A stretch of DNA of 64,000 nucleotides from Chloranthus sessilifolius (Eukaryota > Streptophyta > Magnoliopsida > Chloranthales > Chloranthaceae). The first letter of the stretch is position 1; each line of letters begins with the position of its first letter. The notes beneath the pieces were generated by a model. It did not search any database and was not told where the DNA came from. It worked only from the letters and a program-made list of their open reading frames with translations. Shown piece by piece: positions 1 to 11,843 of the stretch. Made by a program: the position numbers and the translations under genes. The stretch lies in NCBI GenBank assembly GCA_021018995.1, contig CM037584.1, positions 49,303,811 through 49,367,810 of the forward strand, read 5' to 3'.

Positions 1-465
1 ATAGGACGATATGTATCGGCATGGGTCAAAATATCGTCCGATATCAATACGTATCGATTTTGAAAGTCAACGGTACGATATATAGGGTATGTATCGTATC
101 TTGTATAAAATAGGCAAATTATCGCCCAATTTCGTATCGTCCGTATCGGACGATAATTATCGTCTGATAATTTGAGTAAAGGTGAAAATTTAAAAAAAGG
201 ACGAAATTATCGTCCGATACGAACGATAATTTAAAATTATCGTCTGATAATTTTAAAATATCGGTAGGCCCCACCCTTTGACCCGACTAAAGGGTCGGGT
301 TTCCCTTATTTTTTTCTTATTTTCCGCTTTGCTTCTTCCTCTCTTCTTCCTCTCACATTTTTGGGTTATTTGCACCCTAAATCAGCGTCAAATCGCACAA
401 AAAATCACGGGATCAACGTGGAAGGTACATGTTTATTATTTTACAATCATTTTAAATACTAAAAT

Positions 466-650
466 AAGATAGATCTACCTAATTTAAGGGTAGATCTACC
501 TTAAATAAGTGTAGATCTACATTATTTAAGAGTAGATCTACCTTAAATAAGTATAAATCTACCTTAAATAAATGTAGATCTACCTAATTTAAGGGTAGAT
601 CTACCTTATATAAGTGTAGATCTATCCTTAAATTAGGTAGATCTACCTTT
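466..650. repeat. Array of AGATCT-centred palindromes in hAT 5' region
   Basis: About nine copies of a TAGATCTA palindrome (one degenerate) sit every 22-24 bp. They are joined by AT-rich linkers such as CCTTAAATAAG that are partly inverted with respect to each other. No ORF explains the pattern. It is subterminal in the hAT element, where hAT transposases of other plants are known to bind clustered short motifs; that role here is inferred. Confidence 0.75.
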
Positions 651-784
651 AAATTTTATCATTTACCTATAATATTAATTATTTAAAATAATTAATATTA
701 TTTAAAATAATTAAATTATTTAAATTATTTAAATTAAGAAGAGGGGAAAATTAATTTAAATTATTTAAATTAATTAAAAATAAT

Positions 785-1085
785 ATAAATAATGGGTCAA
801 AAATAATTATATGTGACCCAATTTAAAATATTTAAATTGATGGGTCAAAAATAATATAAATCATTATAATTAAGGGTCACATGTAATCAATATGGGTCAC
901 ATATAATTAATAAAATAATGGGGTCAATATGGGTCACATATAATTTAAACTTAAAATTAATATGGGTCACATATAATTAAATTTATAGGTTGCATATTAA
1001 ATTATATGTGACCCATATTAATTTTCATAATAAATTTAATTATATGTGACCCATATTGATTATATGTGACCGTCACATATAATTA
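785..1085. repeat. Array of TATGTGACCC / GGGTCACATA motifs
   Basis: At least eight copies of ATATGTGACCC or its reverse complement occur in both orientations, separated by AATTAAATT-type spacers. The block ends in a head-to-head pair near 1060-1080. It is a second short-motif array within the non-coding 5' part of the hAT element. Confidence 0.7.
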
Positions 1086-1134
1086 AAATAATTAATATTA
1101 TGAGATATGCCCCATAAAATATTCGAATAATATG

Positions 1135-1400
1135 GAATAAATTTTCAAAAATTATAATAATATCAAATAAATATTCAAAAATAAAAATAATATCAAATAA
1201 ATATTTATAAATTATAATAATATCAAATAAATATTCAAAAATTATAATAATATCAAATAAATTTCGTAAAATATAATCTAATCTTTTAAAAATTAGAATA
1301 ATATAAAATAAAAATTCAAATGTAATCTAAATTTTATAAAAATTAGAATAATATCAAATAAATTTAATAAAATATAATCTAATATTTTTAAAATAGCAAT
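1135..1400. repeat. AT-rich tandem repeats (AATAATATCAAATAAATA type)
   Basis: Diverged tandem copies of a roughly 30-bp unit with core AATATCAAATAAAT follow one another. Between this block and the BED finger at about 1560 only unique AT-rich sequence is seen. Confidence 0.6.
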
Positions 1401-1560
1401 AATTAAAAAATAAATTTTATTTTCAAGTGTAAATTAGATGTTTACTTTAATGCAATCGTTTGCTCATTCATGCAGGTGAAATAAATAAATATGGTACGTT
1501 CGACAGATCCAGCGTGACAATATGGTACATCAATAGATGGTAATAGACTTCAGATATAAT

Positions 1561-4500
1561 GTAAGCTTTGTGGAAAAAAACTGCTGAGAGGAAGTATCAC
1601 ACGGTTAAAGGAGCATCTGGCTCATATAAAGGGAGAGACAAGAGGGTGTCCCAGTGTACCCAGAGAGGTAAAAGAAAATATCAGAGCTAGTTTACAAGCG
1701 GCAAAGGGAAAGAAAAAAGCTGAAGTCGATCGTGATAGGAAAATGTATGAGAGAATCGGGAGGCCAGATCCAGAGTTTACATCAGCTGCACCTGAGGATG
1801 AGCAGATAGCGAGAGCTATGAGAGAGAGAGTGCCAGAGAAGCACAACAGCGGCGAGATCAGGAAGAAGCCGATTATCGGTTTCGGTCCAGGTTGAGGGGC
1901 CCATCCATGCCTGCTACCGGTGGTGGATCTAGTCATAGGCCATATGTTGTTGAGGATGATGTTTGCGTGAGTCGACATCTGGGAGGATTATAGGTCCGAT
2001 CTACTAGAGTAGTCTCTGACCCATAGATCCATTCATGTATCGCACTGAAAGCTCCAAACAAATCAAATTGAGTGCAATCCCACTTACAAAAATGGGGAAG
2101 AAGCTTAAAAAATCCATTGTCAAGTTTTTTATATACAACCACATTCCGAGCCAAGTAGCAGACTCGTCGTACTTCAAAAGCATGATTGATACAAGTGCAG
2201 AAGTTGGTCAAGGAGTTAAAAAGCCTTCTCCATATGAGATATCTGGGCCCTTACTAACAGATGAGTACGATGAGATAACTGCCTATGTACAAAGCTTTGA
2301 GGATGTATGGGATGAGAGAGGTTGCACAATTATGTGCGATGGATGGACTAGTCCCACAAAGAAGAGTTTGATAAACTTTTTGGTTTACAGCGATGTCGGG
2401 ACAGTATTTTTGAAATCAGTTGATGCTTCTAGACACGTAAAGATTGTTGACTACCTCTTTAAACTAATGGATATGATAGTTCATGAGGTTGGAGAGCAGC
2501 GGGTTGTGCAGGTGGTAACAGACAATGCGATAAACTACAAAGCCGCTGGATTAAAACTAATGGCGAAGAGACGTCACCTGTACTGGACCCCGTGTGCCGC
2601 ACATTGCGTGGACCTCATTCTTGAGGATTTAAGAAAGAGAAGCAAGGCACGGACAATTATTCAAAAGGGAAAAACGATTACTTCCTACCTGTACAACAGT
2701 GACAAGCTGGTCAATTTAATGAGAGCATTCACGAACAATGAGTTGGTTCGACCTGCGATTACACGTCTTGCAACACAGTTCTTAGCCCTACAAAGTTTGG
2801 CTAGATATAGGCGTGAGCTGAAAAGCATGGTATCGTCGGAAGAATGGAATCAACATGAAATAGGACTCCCACGAGCGAAGAGACTAGCTTAGAGTTTGGA
2901 GTTCTTGACGATCTCTGACGCATGATTTGGGGCGTATGTCGATCACCTGATCGCCGTCACTACCCCGTTGGTGCAAGAGATTGGTTGATGGTGATGACAA
3001 ATCAACGATGGGATACGTTTATCAGTCAATGGATAAGGCAAAATTGGCTATAAAAACCAAATGCCCTACAAAATATAAACGATACTGGGCAATTATCGAC
3101 AAAAAGTGGGATGCACAATTTCACCAGTACTTGCATGCAGCAGGTATAACATGTTGCACAATTATGTAGTGATTTTTATTTATTTATTCATTATTTTCAT
3201 ATACTGATGAAATTGCTTATATTTGATGTGTAGCACACTACTTGAATCCAGCCTTCCAGTATACGCGAAGCTTCGAGCTGAGTGACACTGATGAAATGTA
3301 TACCGGTTTGCTCAATGTAATCCAAAGAATGCTCCCTAAGTTGGCGGACCAAGGCCAAGCCATAAGAGATGTAAGTGATCATAGTATCATACCTTATAAG
3401 TAATAAGTCAAATGTCATGTGATATTATCATCTATTTATTAATATGTGTCTTACTGTGTTTCATCTTTATAGATTGACATGTTTCGCAAGAGACATGGGT
3501 CATTTGAGACCCCGTTGGCGCAATCCCAAATTAAACACGACAAACTCACTGATTGGTGGATGTATTATGGAAGTGATGATCCGATATTGAGGCGAGTAGC
3601 AATGAGGGTATTATCGCAAACGTGTTCCTCGTCTAACTGCGAGCGAAATTGGAGCACTTTCTCTCATTCATACTAAGACAAGGAATAGACTAACTATGGA
3701 CCGATTGAAAAAGTTAGTCTACTGCCACTACAACATGCGATTAAGGGTCAGGAATATACAGAGGACCAACCGTGGTAGGCAATTACATGAAGTCTTAGAT
3801 CCTCAATTATATGAAGTCTTACTTACATATTATACTAATTCATCTATCATATTCTACCTTGCAGACGGTGATTATTTTGATCCTGTCCAGTTGGATTATA
3901 TATTCGAGGAGGATGACCCTTTGAATGAATGGATCGAAGAGAGAGAAGAGCCAGTCTTGGATAGTGAGAGCACTGAATGGCTGGACAATGCTGAAAGAGT
4001 AGCGGAGCAGCAGGCTTCCCAACCACCGAGGCGAAAAAGAAGATTAAATCGTCATTTAGTGGTTGGATCTGATGACGAAACGCAGCCCGGTAGTGATGAT
4101 CGGAGTGGTGAGGATGATGGTGGAGGAGATGTTGGCACTAGTGGTGGAGGGGAGGATGCTGGTACCTCTTATCCTTATAGAGATATGGCGGCATGGGACG
4201 ATAACTCGACGCCGTTAACACAGTTCGACACTCCTACATTTAGAATGGGAGGGGTTGAAGGAAGAGGAGCGTCGGGATCATATCAAACACCACCACCACC
4301 ACCACAAGATGATACGGATATGAGTTATATGACTTATAGCTTCGGGGGATTCAGTTTACAAAATATCGAATATTCAACAACTAGTAACCCATACTACCAG
4401 CCACAACAAACTTACCCGGTGCCATATGACTTCGTTGGTCAGATTTTTGGAGGACCGGCCTTTACGTACTACACTGAGCCATATTCGTTGCTACAGCCTC

Positions 4501-4634
4501 AGTTTCAAGAGGGCACATATAATCATGGGTATAAATATGGACAATATTATAGGCAAAGACCGAAAAACTCGCGCACCGATGATGACGATGATCATGAGGG
4601 CCAAGAACCACCACGAAATTCAATGTGGCTCTAA
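1561..4634 (+). pseudogene. hAT transposase relic (BED finger, DUF659, dimerisation domain)
   Basis: Pieces of one transposase appear in order. At 1561-1895 a BED-type zinc finger reads CKLCGKK, then RLKEHLAHIKG, then a later Cys, and ends at a stop. At 2035-2892 is a 285-aa DUF659-like core containing MCDGWTSPTKKSLINFLVYS and the VVTDNA and CAAHCVDLILED motifs. At 2970-3143 the DGDDKSTMGYVY block runs to a GT donor. Exons at 3234-3370 (HYLNPAFQY) and 3473-3676 follow, the last carrying the hAT C-terminal signature SSSNCERNWSTF. The frame then shifts by one near 3675 into a 312-aa acidic, low-complexity tail (3696-4634). Introns at 3144-3233 and 3371-3472 keep GT-AG borders. At least one frameshift and several stops make a functional protein unlikely. 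The family is secure from the motifs. Confidence 0.85.
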
Positions 4635-5285
4635 AGTAAATTTTTCATGTACAATTAAATTTATTTTTATCAATATAGCTATTATTTTTGACAATATATA
4701 ATTTATTTTTGTCAATATACATTGTAATTTAGTTTATACGTGACTGCGTGTCTGCGTCGATCAAATTATGAAATATTGTTAATAAAATAGGCATGCGATC
4801 AGCTGGTCGAACATAATGTTAGAAGATCTATTACATTAAGTAAAAAATGTGATCTTAAGTCAAAAATAAGTTACAAAATAGGCATGTGACTTGGGTTAAG
4901 TTACAAAATAGGCATCTTACTTATATATTCATCTAAATAATGCATCAAATAAGTCAAAAATAAAAGCAAAAATAGTTAAAATAAATACATAATAAATAAA
5001 TATAATTTTTCAGATTTTTTGGGATTTTCTGAAATTTTTTTCAAAAAATCGATTTTTTGAATGTATCAAACCGATACATTCGATGTATCGCCGATACATT
5101 GAATGTATCGGACGATACCCGGTACGTATCGTCCTGGAGGTCAGGACAATACGTATCGGATTTCCGGTATTTTGACCCATGCATATCGGTATCGAACCGA
5201 TACGGACGATACATTAAATGTATCATTTGGCTTTTTCCAGTACCAATACGTATCGTCTGATACAAATTAGTATCGGACAAAATTT
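4635..5285. repeat. hAT 3' non-coding region with CGATAC palindromes
   Basis: AT-rich sequence with duplicated AAAATAGGCAT and AGTTACAAAATAGGCAT phrases (about 4785-4920) is followed by a dense block of TATCGGACGATA-like palindromes (5060-5280). That block mirrors the left end of the window. Confidence 0.6.
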
Positions 5286-5346
5286 TATCCATAGTCATAC
5301 GAGAAGTCATATTAGTCTAGCCCAATCTTAATGGATGGTCTTAAAT

Positions 5347-5505
5347 GGAGGACAAATGTTATGGAGATAAAGTATAGGCAGCTAATGATATGTGGCTACG
5401 CAATTGGCTACAAGTGTGGTAGGGGCCGTAAGGCTCAATTAATGTAAGTTGGTGCAATTAGCCTCATCAACCGCCTACACTTTGTCCTCAAAAGATATGT
5501 CCTCC
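5347..5505. mobile_element. Small MITE-like element
   Basis: Imperfect inverted repeats bound about 159 bp. The left arm starts GGAGGACAAATG and continues AAAGTATAGGCAG. The right arm, read in reverse, starts GGAGGACATATC and continues AAAGTGTAGGCGG. No confident target duplication is seen. From 5506 to 5978 I see nothing else recognisable. Confidence 0.45.
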
Positions 5506-5978
5506 TTTTATAATTTTCCAATCTTAATTTGAGATGAAATTTAACCGAGTACTAGCATGGCTCAAAATTTCATCCAATAAGTCAAATTATTGGCCAAAAA
5601 TCGTTTCGGTTTCAGTCCCCACTACCCACCGAAACCATAATTTTAACTGAAATTTGGGTCTATCTCCAACACCAAAAATAAAACTGCTATTTTGATCCTT
5701 AGTTCTAAGTCACCTAGCCCTCTTACCAAAAGCACGTGCGACATTTTTTTGATTTCATTTGACCACATTTTGCCCGTTTTAAGAAACACCGCACATAGGA
5801 ATAGAATATTTCCTACCTCTTCATGGATGATGGATCTCAAAACACCTTTTGCGATCATAAGGTGCATCAAGTGCAGACTCATATGGTTATACAGGAGCTT
5901 GGTAACCTATGATGTCTGTTGGGAGAGTCCATTTTTTGAACAATGTTTAGAAGGTACACGGCCCATAGACTTCAGTGG

Positions 5979-6098
5979 CATGGATGAGAAAGCAGAAAAC
6001 GGCACATTGCATAGGCTGAACCTAATCTTAACTACGGGCATGGATGAGAAAGCAGAAAACGGCACATTGCATAGGCTGAACGAAATCTTAACTACGGT
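5979..6098. repeat. Perfect-phase 60-bp tandem duplication
   Basis: A 60-bp unit beginning GCATGGATGAGAAAGCAG is present twice (5979-6038, 6039-6098). Only a couple of differences are visible near the end of the unit, indicating a recent duplication. Confidence 0.85.
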
Positions 6099-6217
6099 AA
6101 TATGAAATCATTCTTTTATAAAAAAAAATTTTCAAAAAAAACCTACTTTTTGTTCCGTACCAATGTGATTTGACGAGTCAGCTGAGGCATTGTCAGTTGA
6201 CAGCTTTTATTTAAAGC

Positions 6218-6263
6218 ATACGCCCAACCCGTACAGAAAGAGCGGTGTACGGGTTGGGCGTAT
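6218..6263. repeat. 18-bp perfect stem hairpin
   Basis: ATACGCCCAACCCGTACA (6218-6235) is repeated as its exact reverse complement at 6246-6263 around a 10-base loop. It lies just beyond the predicted exon-2 donor of the MATE gene, inside the intron. The arms are GC-rich compared with their AT-rich surroundings. It could be the tip of a degraded foldback element. Confidence 0.8.
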
Positions 6264-6395
6264 CCTTCCATCATACTACGTAAAATCTTCTGGAGATTAA
6301 GATTGACCCGTGCACTGCCCTTACTGTAGGGGTAGTGCGCAGCTAACTTGTTAGCTACTAAATTATAAAAAGGAATAAAAAACGGAAGGCCGTAC

Positions 6396-7909
6396 CAGAG
6401 CATGACACCGGAGGACATGGAGAGCTTGATAACTGGCCATAGATCGCTGAAAGCTGTTCGAGAGAATCCAGTCCACGTGTCACGGCATCCTCCACAAAAC
6501 ACATACAACAGCTGCCCGAGAATTGAAATCCATAAGGCCAAATTCATGGATCCCATCAAGCCACCAACGCCCCATCCCCAGGTAGTGGAGAGCCAGGAAA
6601 AGAGGACGTGGAGCCCGAACGCGACTGCGGCCGTGTACGCGACTACAATGTTCTTGCTCTGTGCCTGTAGGTACATCTGGAGCGTGAAGGTGAAGATGTA
6701 TGAGAAGTTAATGGGTATGAACCAAAATGAGATGGTGCCCGCCATTGCTGCGATTTCTTCCTCTTGGCCCACCAGACGCAGCAGGGGTGTAGCGAAAATG
6801 AAGACCGGGAGGAGAATGACGGTGCAGATTGTGAGTACGATCCATGATCTTTGTAGGTATATGCCCATCATGCTATATTGTCTCGACCCGTATGCTTGAC
6901 CGCATAGAGTTTCAAGTGCACTAGCCATGCCCAACTGCACAGGACAGAGATGGTGCTGTCAGGCCGCAAATGGAACGTTCTTATCAAATAACCAAAGTAA
7001 CCTTTAACGAACTTAATGATTTATGACTTATGGGGGCCGTGTATAGGGAGGGTATTTTCGTCAACGTTGTAATTATAATTCATATTTAATACTTTGTTTT
7101 TTTTTTTATGAATAATTTCTAGGAAATACTATTGAGCAGCTATTTCCCTTTCACTCTTGTGTCTCCCGAGTCCCCAACCGTTGAATAAAATTCTTTCCAA
7201 GCGTAAAGCTGAATTTTTATTAGTTTTGATTTTAATTTAAGCCTATTATATTCAAATCAAATTGAGAGTTATTTCTTTGAATAATAAGAGAAAAGTGAGA
7301 AAACGTTCTCTATCTATGTTTTTATTGTCGAAAAAATAATTTAATTATGAAAATGTGCCCCAAAAGACCAATAATCGCATACATTCTTCATGTACGTGTC
7401 CAGGGCCGGCCTGAAATTTTGGGTCTAAGGGTGGCCATGAGATTTTGGGGCCCAAGGCAAGTTCTTAAAATGAGCCCCTCTTTCATATTAATCTTCAAAA
7501 AAAAATTATTGTCACAATTTTTAATTTTTTACAAATAAAAGAATAATCATTACTTTTAGATTACATATATCTCTATATTTCATTTTATTGTTTATAATTT
7601 GAAAATACAACTAACAAATTAATAAAAATATATATTATATTAAAAAAAAAATGCAACACAAAAAGGGAAAAGTTAAATAATAGAACGTATCCGACTGGTC
7701 AAGTAATTCAACTAATAATATTTTAATATTTTTTATTATTTTAACCGTCATTGAATCTTCCTCTCGCCAATTTTTTAGCACTTTAACATTCTCAAAAATA
7801 GGTTCATTAGATAAGTTTCGTCGAATAGATCAAAATTGACATGTCATTTGTTAAAATTGGAACTCTAAGGAGCTGAAATCACTATTTTAAGTTATGGTCA
7901 TTTGATAAG

Positions 7910-7965
<56 letters not shown>

Positions 7966-10505
7966 GTACCTCTAAGCGTGCCACATCATTTTTCACCCAT
8001 ATCTTTCACTCAATTGATCTTAAGATCATGGTGCACCTATCAAACTTTCAGTTTGTGATTCAACCTGTCATAGATCCAAAAAAATAGCCAAATCACAAGC
8101 GTGATGTGTGCCATAGGTTTCAAAAGCATTTTTTGGGTTTTGTGACACATGAAATAAAAAATTGGCCGTCTAATAGGTGAGCCATGATCTGAAGATCTAC
8201 TTTGTGAAAGATAGGTATGAAAAGTGATCTCCATCATCTCATTCAAAGGAATCAATAGTTTTCATGAGTTCTGGGACATGAGCGCTCTCGGAGAACGGAT
8301 GGGCGCATTTAGAGGTACTCTATATATAGAAGATTTGGTCAGACAATTCTGGTCCGATCAAAATTTGGCCAAAGAATATATAGATATGCATGGCTATTTG
8401 TTTCAAGTACGTAAGGGAACTATTCCTGAAGAAAAATCGGTATTTGATTTTTTGGTGATAAAAAATGGCACATGGCGCTCTTTTTTTTATAAAGACCAAA
8501 CTATAAAAATGTAAGATATATTTGTTGAGGACAAAGTGCTAATTGACTACACCAACATGCATTAATTGGGTGAGCGTTCAATACGCTGTACAGGGGTGAT
8601 ATTACTGGGAAAGCCAACAATATCCCTCAAACGACTTTATTTTTTACAATTAGTTCGTTCACGTAATATCCTTTTTTTTACTCATGAGGTGGGTATTGCT
8701 AGTAAAGCTTAAGTATTGCTTGCAAAATTATTAATCAATAAATAATGGCTCAATGTTTTACAAAAAAATGAAATTTATGAGCTAATTTTATGGTGAAAAG
8801 GACATTTATTTTTTTATATGTTTTCCCTTGAAGCCACCCTAGAGATTTATTTTTTTTATATGCTTTCCCTTGAAGCCACCCTAGAGATTTTTATCCCATT
8901 CTGACCGACATGTGCTAATTTGGGATGTACATGTGCCATTAAGATTAGGCAGGTGCTCTAAAAGGGCCGGATGCTCAGGTTGTAAAAACAAATTATGAGA
9001 AAATATGAATTTCGTTAAGTTATCTAAGCAACATGACAGGTTAAGTGAGTTTTACAGGGGGAGTCCTTTTTGGTAAATGGCAATATGTTGGACGCTGCGT
9101 GGTATCAGTGAGGTAAACATGCTAAATACCATGCAGCAACAGTATTAAAAATACAGCAAAAGCAAATTCCGAAGAATTTGTGAATTGTGACTACAGTTTC
9201 ACACGTTGTCCAAGACCCAATCCAATTATTAAACGAATTGGTGTTTGGTACACATGTGGGGCATTCATTGGAAACACGAGGTAATATGTCCAACACTAGT
9301 AAATGTGATCAAGCGAAAGAGCCAACAAAATTATGCTATTCTCACCGTCTGATCAAGAGTTTACACAAATTCTAAATTCTTTGGTTATCTCACGCCTCTC
9401 TCACACACATCTCAAATTATGAATCGTGCACCTGGTATGCGGCTATGCGCCTTATGCATATTCTTATTTAACGAGACCCGAGTTTCATGTGCGAAAGATC
9501 AGCCGGCCCTAAGCCTCTAAACCACTGCACATGCCCAGCGCCGCCGCCTAATATTATATTATTATGTATAAAATATATAGCAACATAATAGAGTTTTGCT
9601 TAGACCTTTTGATTATTAAGGGTATTTGCGTCACTTAACAACTACATTTACGGATTTACAGATCAACCGCACCCAGATTTGGGCTTTGGTCGGGTCCAAT
9701 TGATTGAGCAAACCTCATCCCCAACTCAAATTGTGAGTGGCTCTCGATTTTTTTGACACTTTCTACTTCGTAGTCTGGAAAATAATTATAATACACCAAA
9801 GGAAGTCTTTGTGCCATGTACCTCAAGAATAGCAGTAAATCTCACACCACCGATCTATGATGTGAAATGAAGCAGGATGTGTTTAAAACAGCGGTGTTAG
9901 ATTCATCTAAATCTACCTAAGATATATGAGAAATATTGCTGATCTAAACACCTAGAAGAAGCCCAAAATTTTCGGTAGAAGGAATTCGATCAGACGCGCG
10001 AATCGAGTAACGGAAAATAACACTTACCAGTATTCCGTTAGCGAATCTCAACAGAACGGTGGAGACTAGAGCGTAGGCGGCAAGCTCCGTCGATCCCACA
10101 TGGCCGATAAAAGCCTGAGTGATAACGGTGATCCCAAACGACGTGAATCTCGTGAAAATAGCGGGACCTGATACGATCCAAAGCTTCTTGTTTTCCGTCA
10201 AAATCTTCCTATACAAACTCTCCTCCTCTTCTTCTCTCTCCGGCACCAGAAGCTTAACGTGTGTCTCGTTCTCCATCTCTCTTCTCCCAGATCCAGAAGT
10301 CCTGAAATACTGCTAAATTTCAGCTGGAAGATCGATGTTTTAGGGAAGAGAAAGGATTCGGAGTTAAACACATATTACAACAGCACGATGTAACAAAGTG
10401 ATTAGGAAATATAGGGATCAAGAAAGCATAACAAACAGAAGATATATAGATGAGGCAGAGAAGATAGCGGATCGGAGAGTTGAAAAGGAGGAAAGAGAAC
10501 TTACA
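6396..10505 (-). CDS. MATE (DETOXIFICATION-type) transporter, first two coding exons
   Basis: MATE carriers are multi-pass antiporters that export metabolites or cations in exchange for protons, usually at the vacuolar or plasma membrane. Exon 1 (10276-10028) starts MENETHVKLL with an acidic N-terminus, then the first membrane helices (LWIVSGPAIFTRFTSFGI, QAFIGHVG), and ends at a CTG|GTAAGT donor. Exon 2 (6934-6396) begins after a TGTGCAG acceptor with LGMASALETLCGQAYG, the plant MATE signature, and runs through four or five helices to SGVML. There a TG|GTACGG donor would rejoin the usual Cys codon of this family. Both junctions preserve frame, giving about 262 of the usual 480-500 residues. 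Missing exons are not found down to base 1, so they are probably off-window. A 5' UTR intron (10504-10302, GTAAG...CAG) is also likely. If no exons lie further left, this is a truncated copy. Confidence 0.75.
7909..7962. repeat. (TA)n microsatellite
   Basis: An uninterrupted TA dinucleotide run of about 54 bp directly abuts the MITE that starts at 7964. Confidence 0.95.
7964..8320. mobile_element. Foldback MITE inserted in the TA repeat
   Basis: The left end GGGTACCTCTAA matches the inverted right end GAGTACCTCTAA. The interior halves are inverted copies, with TTTCACTCAATTGATCTTAAG-type and ATAGGTGAGCCATGATCTGAAG-type arms. Flanks TATATATAA and TATATATAG form a possible 9-bp target duplication, though it lies in a microsatellite and so says little. 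It belongs with the elements at 57588 and 17400. Confidence 0.65.
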
Positions 10506-10966
10506 GGGAGGATTAGGATAGCGAGGAGGGATTCCAAAACGACGGCTCGAAAACCAGAGGGAGCAGTTGGCTAACTTACGCTAGGGGGGGGTGCGGGGCG
10601 GGAGGGGCGTCTTCCTTGGTCTTCGTCCTGGTGAGGTTTGTGTGATTAGGTGACTTCGGGACAACTCCGAACTGCGTTCCGGAGCTTAAGGCTGTCTCTT
10701 CGGTAACTTATGTGTTCCATTTTGCTCGCTTTGGTCAAAGATTCTTTTATCGGTTTCATGACCGAAATACCCTTTCCTTATGAACTATTACATAACGCAA
10801 TTCTAAACCCTTTTAGGCACTGAATAACGTATTTGGGACCTCGGAACGGTGAATGTCGTCATCGTTAAAGACCACGGATTTCAAGGCCAGTTTTGATGTG
10901 ATTTTGTTGCGCAGCTAGCTAACTGGCTCCTTATGTGATGTTGTCATGAAGCCCCTCACACGTGAG
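10506..10966 (-). promoter_or_regulatory. Upstream region of the MATE gene
   Basis: Sequence upstream of the predicted 5' UTR contains a short G-rich tract (about 10585-10610) and no further ORF. It ends where a hAT-like element begins at 10967. I see no unambiguous TATA box, so the transcription start is not assigned. Confidence 0.3.
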
Positions 10967-11742
10967 TAGGCCTCTCAATGGACCGGGCCAACTCGGACTA
11001 AAAAAAAATGGTATTTTTTATTAAGTAAATCCGGCTCAATATTCGGATCGAGCTAAGTATGTTGAAATCCGGATAAATCTAGGCCTGACTTGGGTTGAGT
11101 ATTGTAACATCCGGCCCGCACCCAGCCCGGATATTATATATATATTTAAAATTATAATATTTTTTCTATAATTAAATATGATTTAGTTAAATGCCTTGAG
11201 ATTAACGTTGAAGGGTTTAAATTTAGAGCATTTAAGTCAAAAGCACAAAAACCTTGGTATATATTTTTTAGTTGGAAAAATTAGATGGCTTAATTTATTT
11301 TGAAGCAACCGTTGTATAGCTTTTTAGCTACACAACTCGGATGGCTTGTTAATAGATTTTCAAGCAATCGTTGTCCATTATAACCGTTATGTAATAAATT
11401 AAAATAAAATATTTGAATAAAAATATGTACTTTAGCCTCTATAATGGTAATATAATTATTTAATTAAAATTTTAATCTTCTTCAAACTTTTATTAGAAAA
11501 AAAATAATTCAACCAAATTTTTATTATAAAAAATAACTCCGAAAGTAGCCCCAAAAAAATAGCCCAACCAAATTTTATTAAAAAATAAAAAAAAAGTCAA
11601 AATACACTAAGTAAAGAGCCGTCAATGAGTACATCAGTCTTGAAAGTTAGAGCCGAAATAAAAAAATTGGGAACCCGACCTGGATAGGTTAGGGCTGGAT
11701 TGAACCCCAATCCGGCCTTAATTCGGCCCATTGAGAGCTCTA
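10967..11742. mobile_element. Non-autonomous hAT-like element
   Basis: Ends are TAGGCCTCTCAATGG and, inverted, TAGAGCTCTCAATGG. Flanks CACGTGAG (10959-10966) and CCCGTCAG (11743-11750) match at six of eight positions, consistent with an aged 8-bp hAT target duplication. The interior is AT-rich and non-coding, with CCGGCCC/GGGCCGG stretches near each end. It resembles the element inside intron 2 of the GDSL gene. Confidence 0.6.
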
Positions 11743-11843
11743 CCCGTCAGAACACAACCCATCACCGATTTAATAAACGGACCAAGAACCAAACCGTTAG
11801 AAGCCGGTTCAAGCTGTTAGACCGTCATTGACTCGTGAACGAA

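Larger units (their letters stand above)
1..5285 (+). mobile_element. Decayed hAT-superfamily DNA transposon (left end off-window)
   Basis: The two ends are rich in TATCG/CGATA palindromes and carry an inverted 15-bp match: GCATGGGTCAAAATA at 19-33 and its reverse complement at 5168-5182. About 100 bp of similar sequence follows the right copy, so the left terminus probably lies before base 1 and no target duplication can be seen. Between the ends are a hAT transposase relic (about 1561-4634) and three repeat-rich non-coding zones. Superfamily assignment rests on the BED finger, DUF659 and C-terminal dimerisation domains. The element lies in what appears to be intron 2 of the MATE gene on the opposite strand. 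Confidence 0.7.
6935..10027 (-). other. MATE intron 1 filled with repeats
   Basis: This 3.1-kb intron has consensus borders. It holds a (TA)n tract and a foldback MITE (listed separately), a 42-bp tandem duplication near 8821-8888, and a possible transposon end at about 7402 (CAGGGCCGGCCTGA). Short ORFs at 8224-8514 and 9105-9375 resemble no protein I know. Nothing else is recognised at 6943-7900 and 8330-9940. Confidence 0.55.

Noticed and set aside
278-472. 64-aa hydrophobic ORF near the left edge
   Set aside because: It lies in repeat-rich hAT sequence, shows no family motif and runs into the AGATCT array.
8224-8514. 96-aa plus-strand ORF as a gene
   Set aside because: Its first third is the arm of the 7964 MITE and the rest has no recognisable motif; it lies in a MATE intron.
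7399-9516. Possible hAT element starting CAGGGCCGGCC
   Set aside because: Only one convincing terminus. The sequence near 9500 (CAGCCGGCCC) does not pair well and no 8-bp duplication was found.
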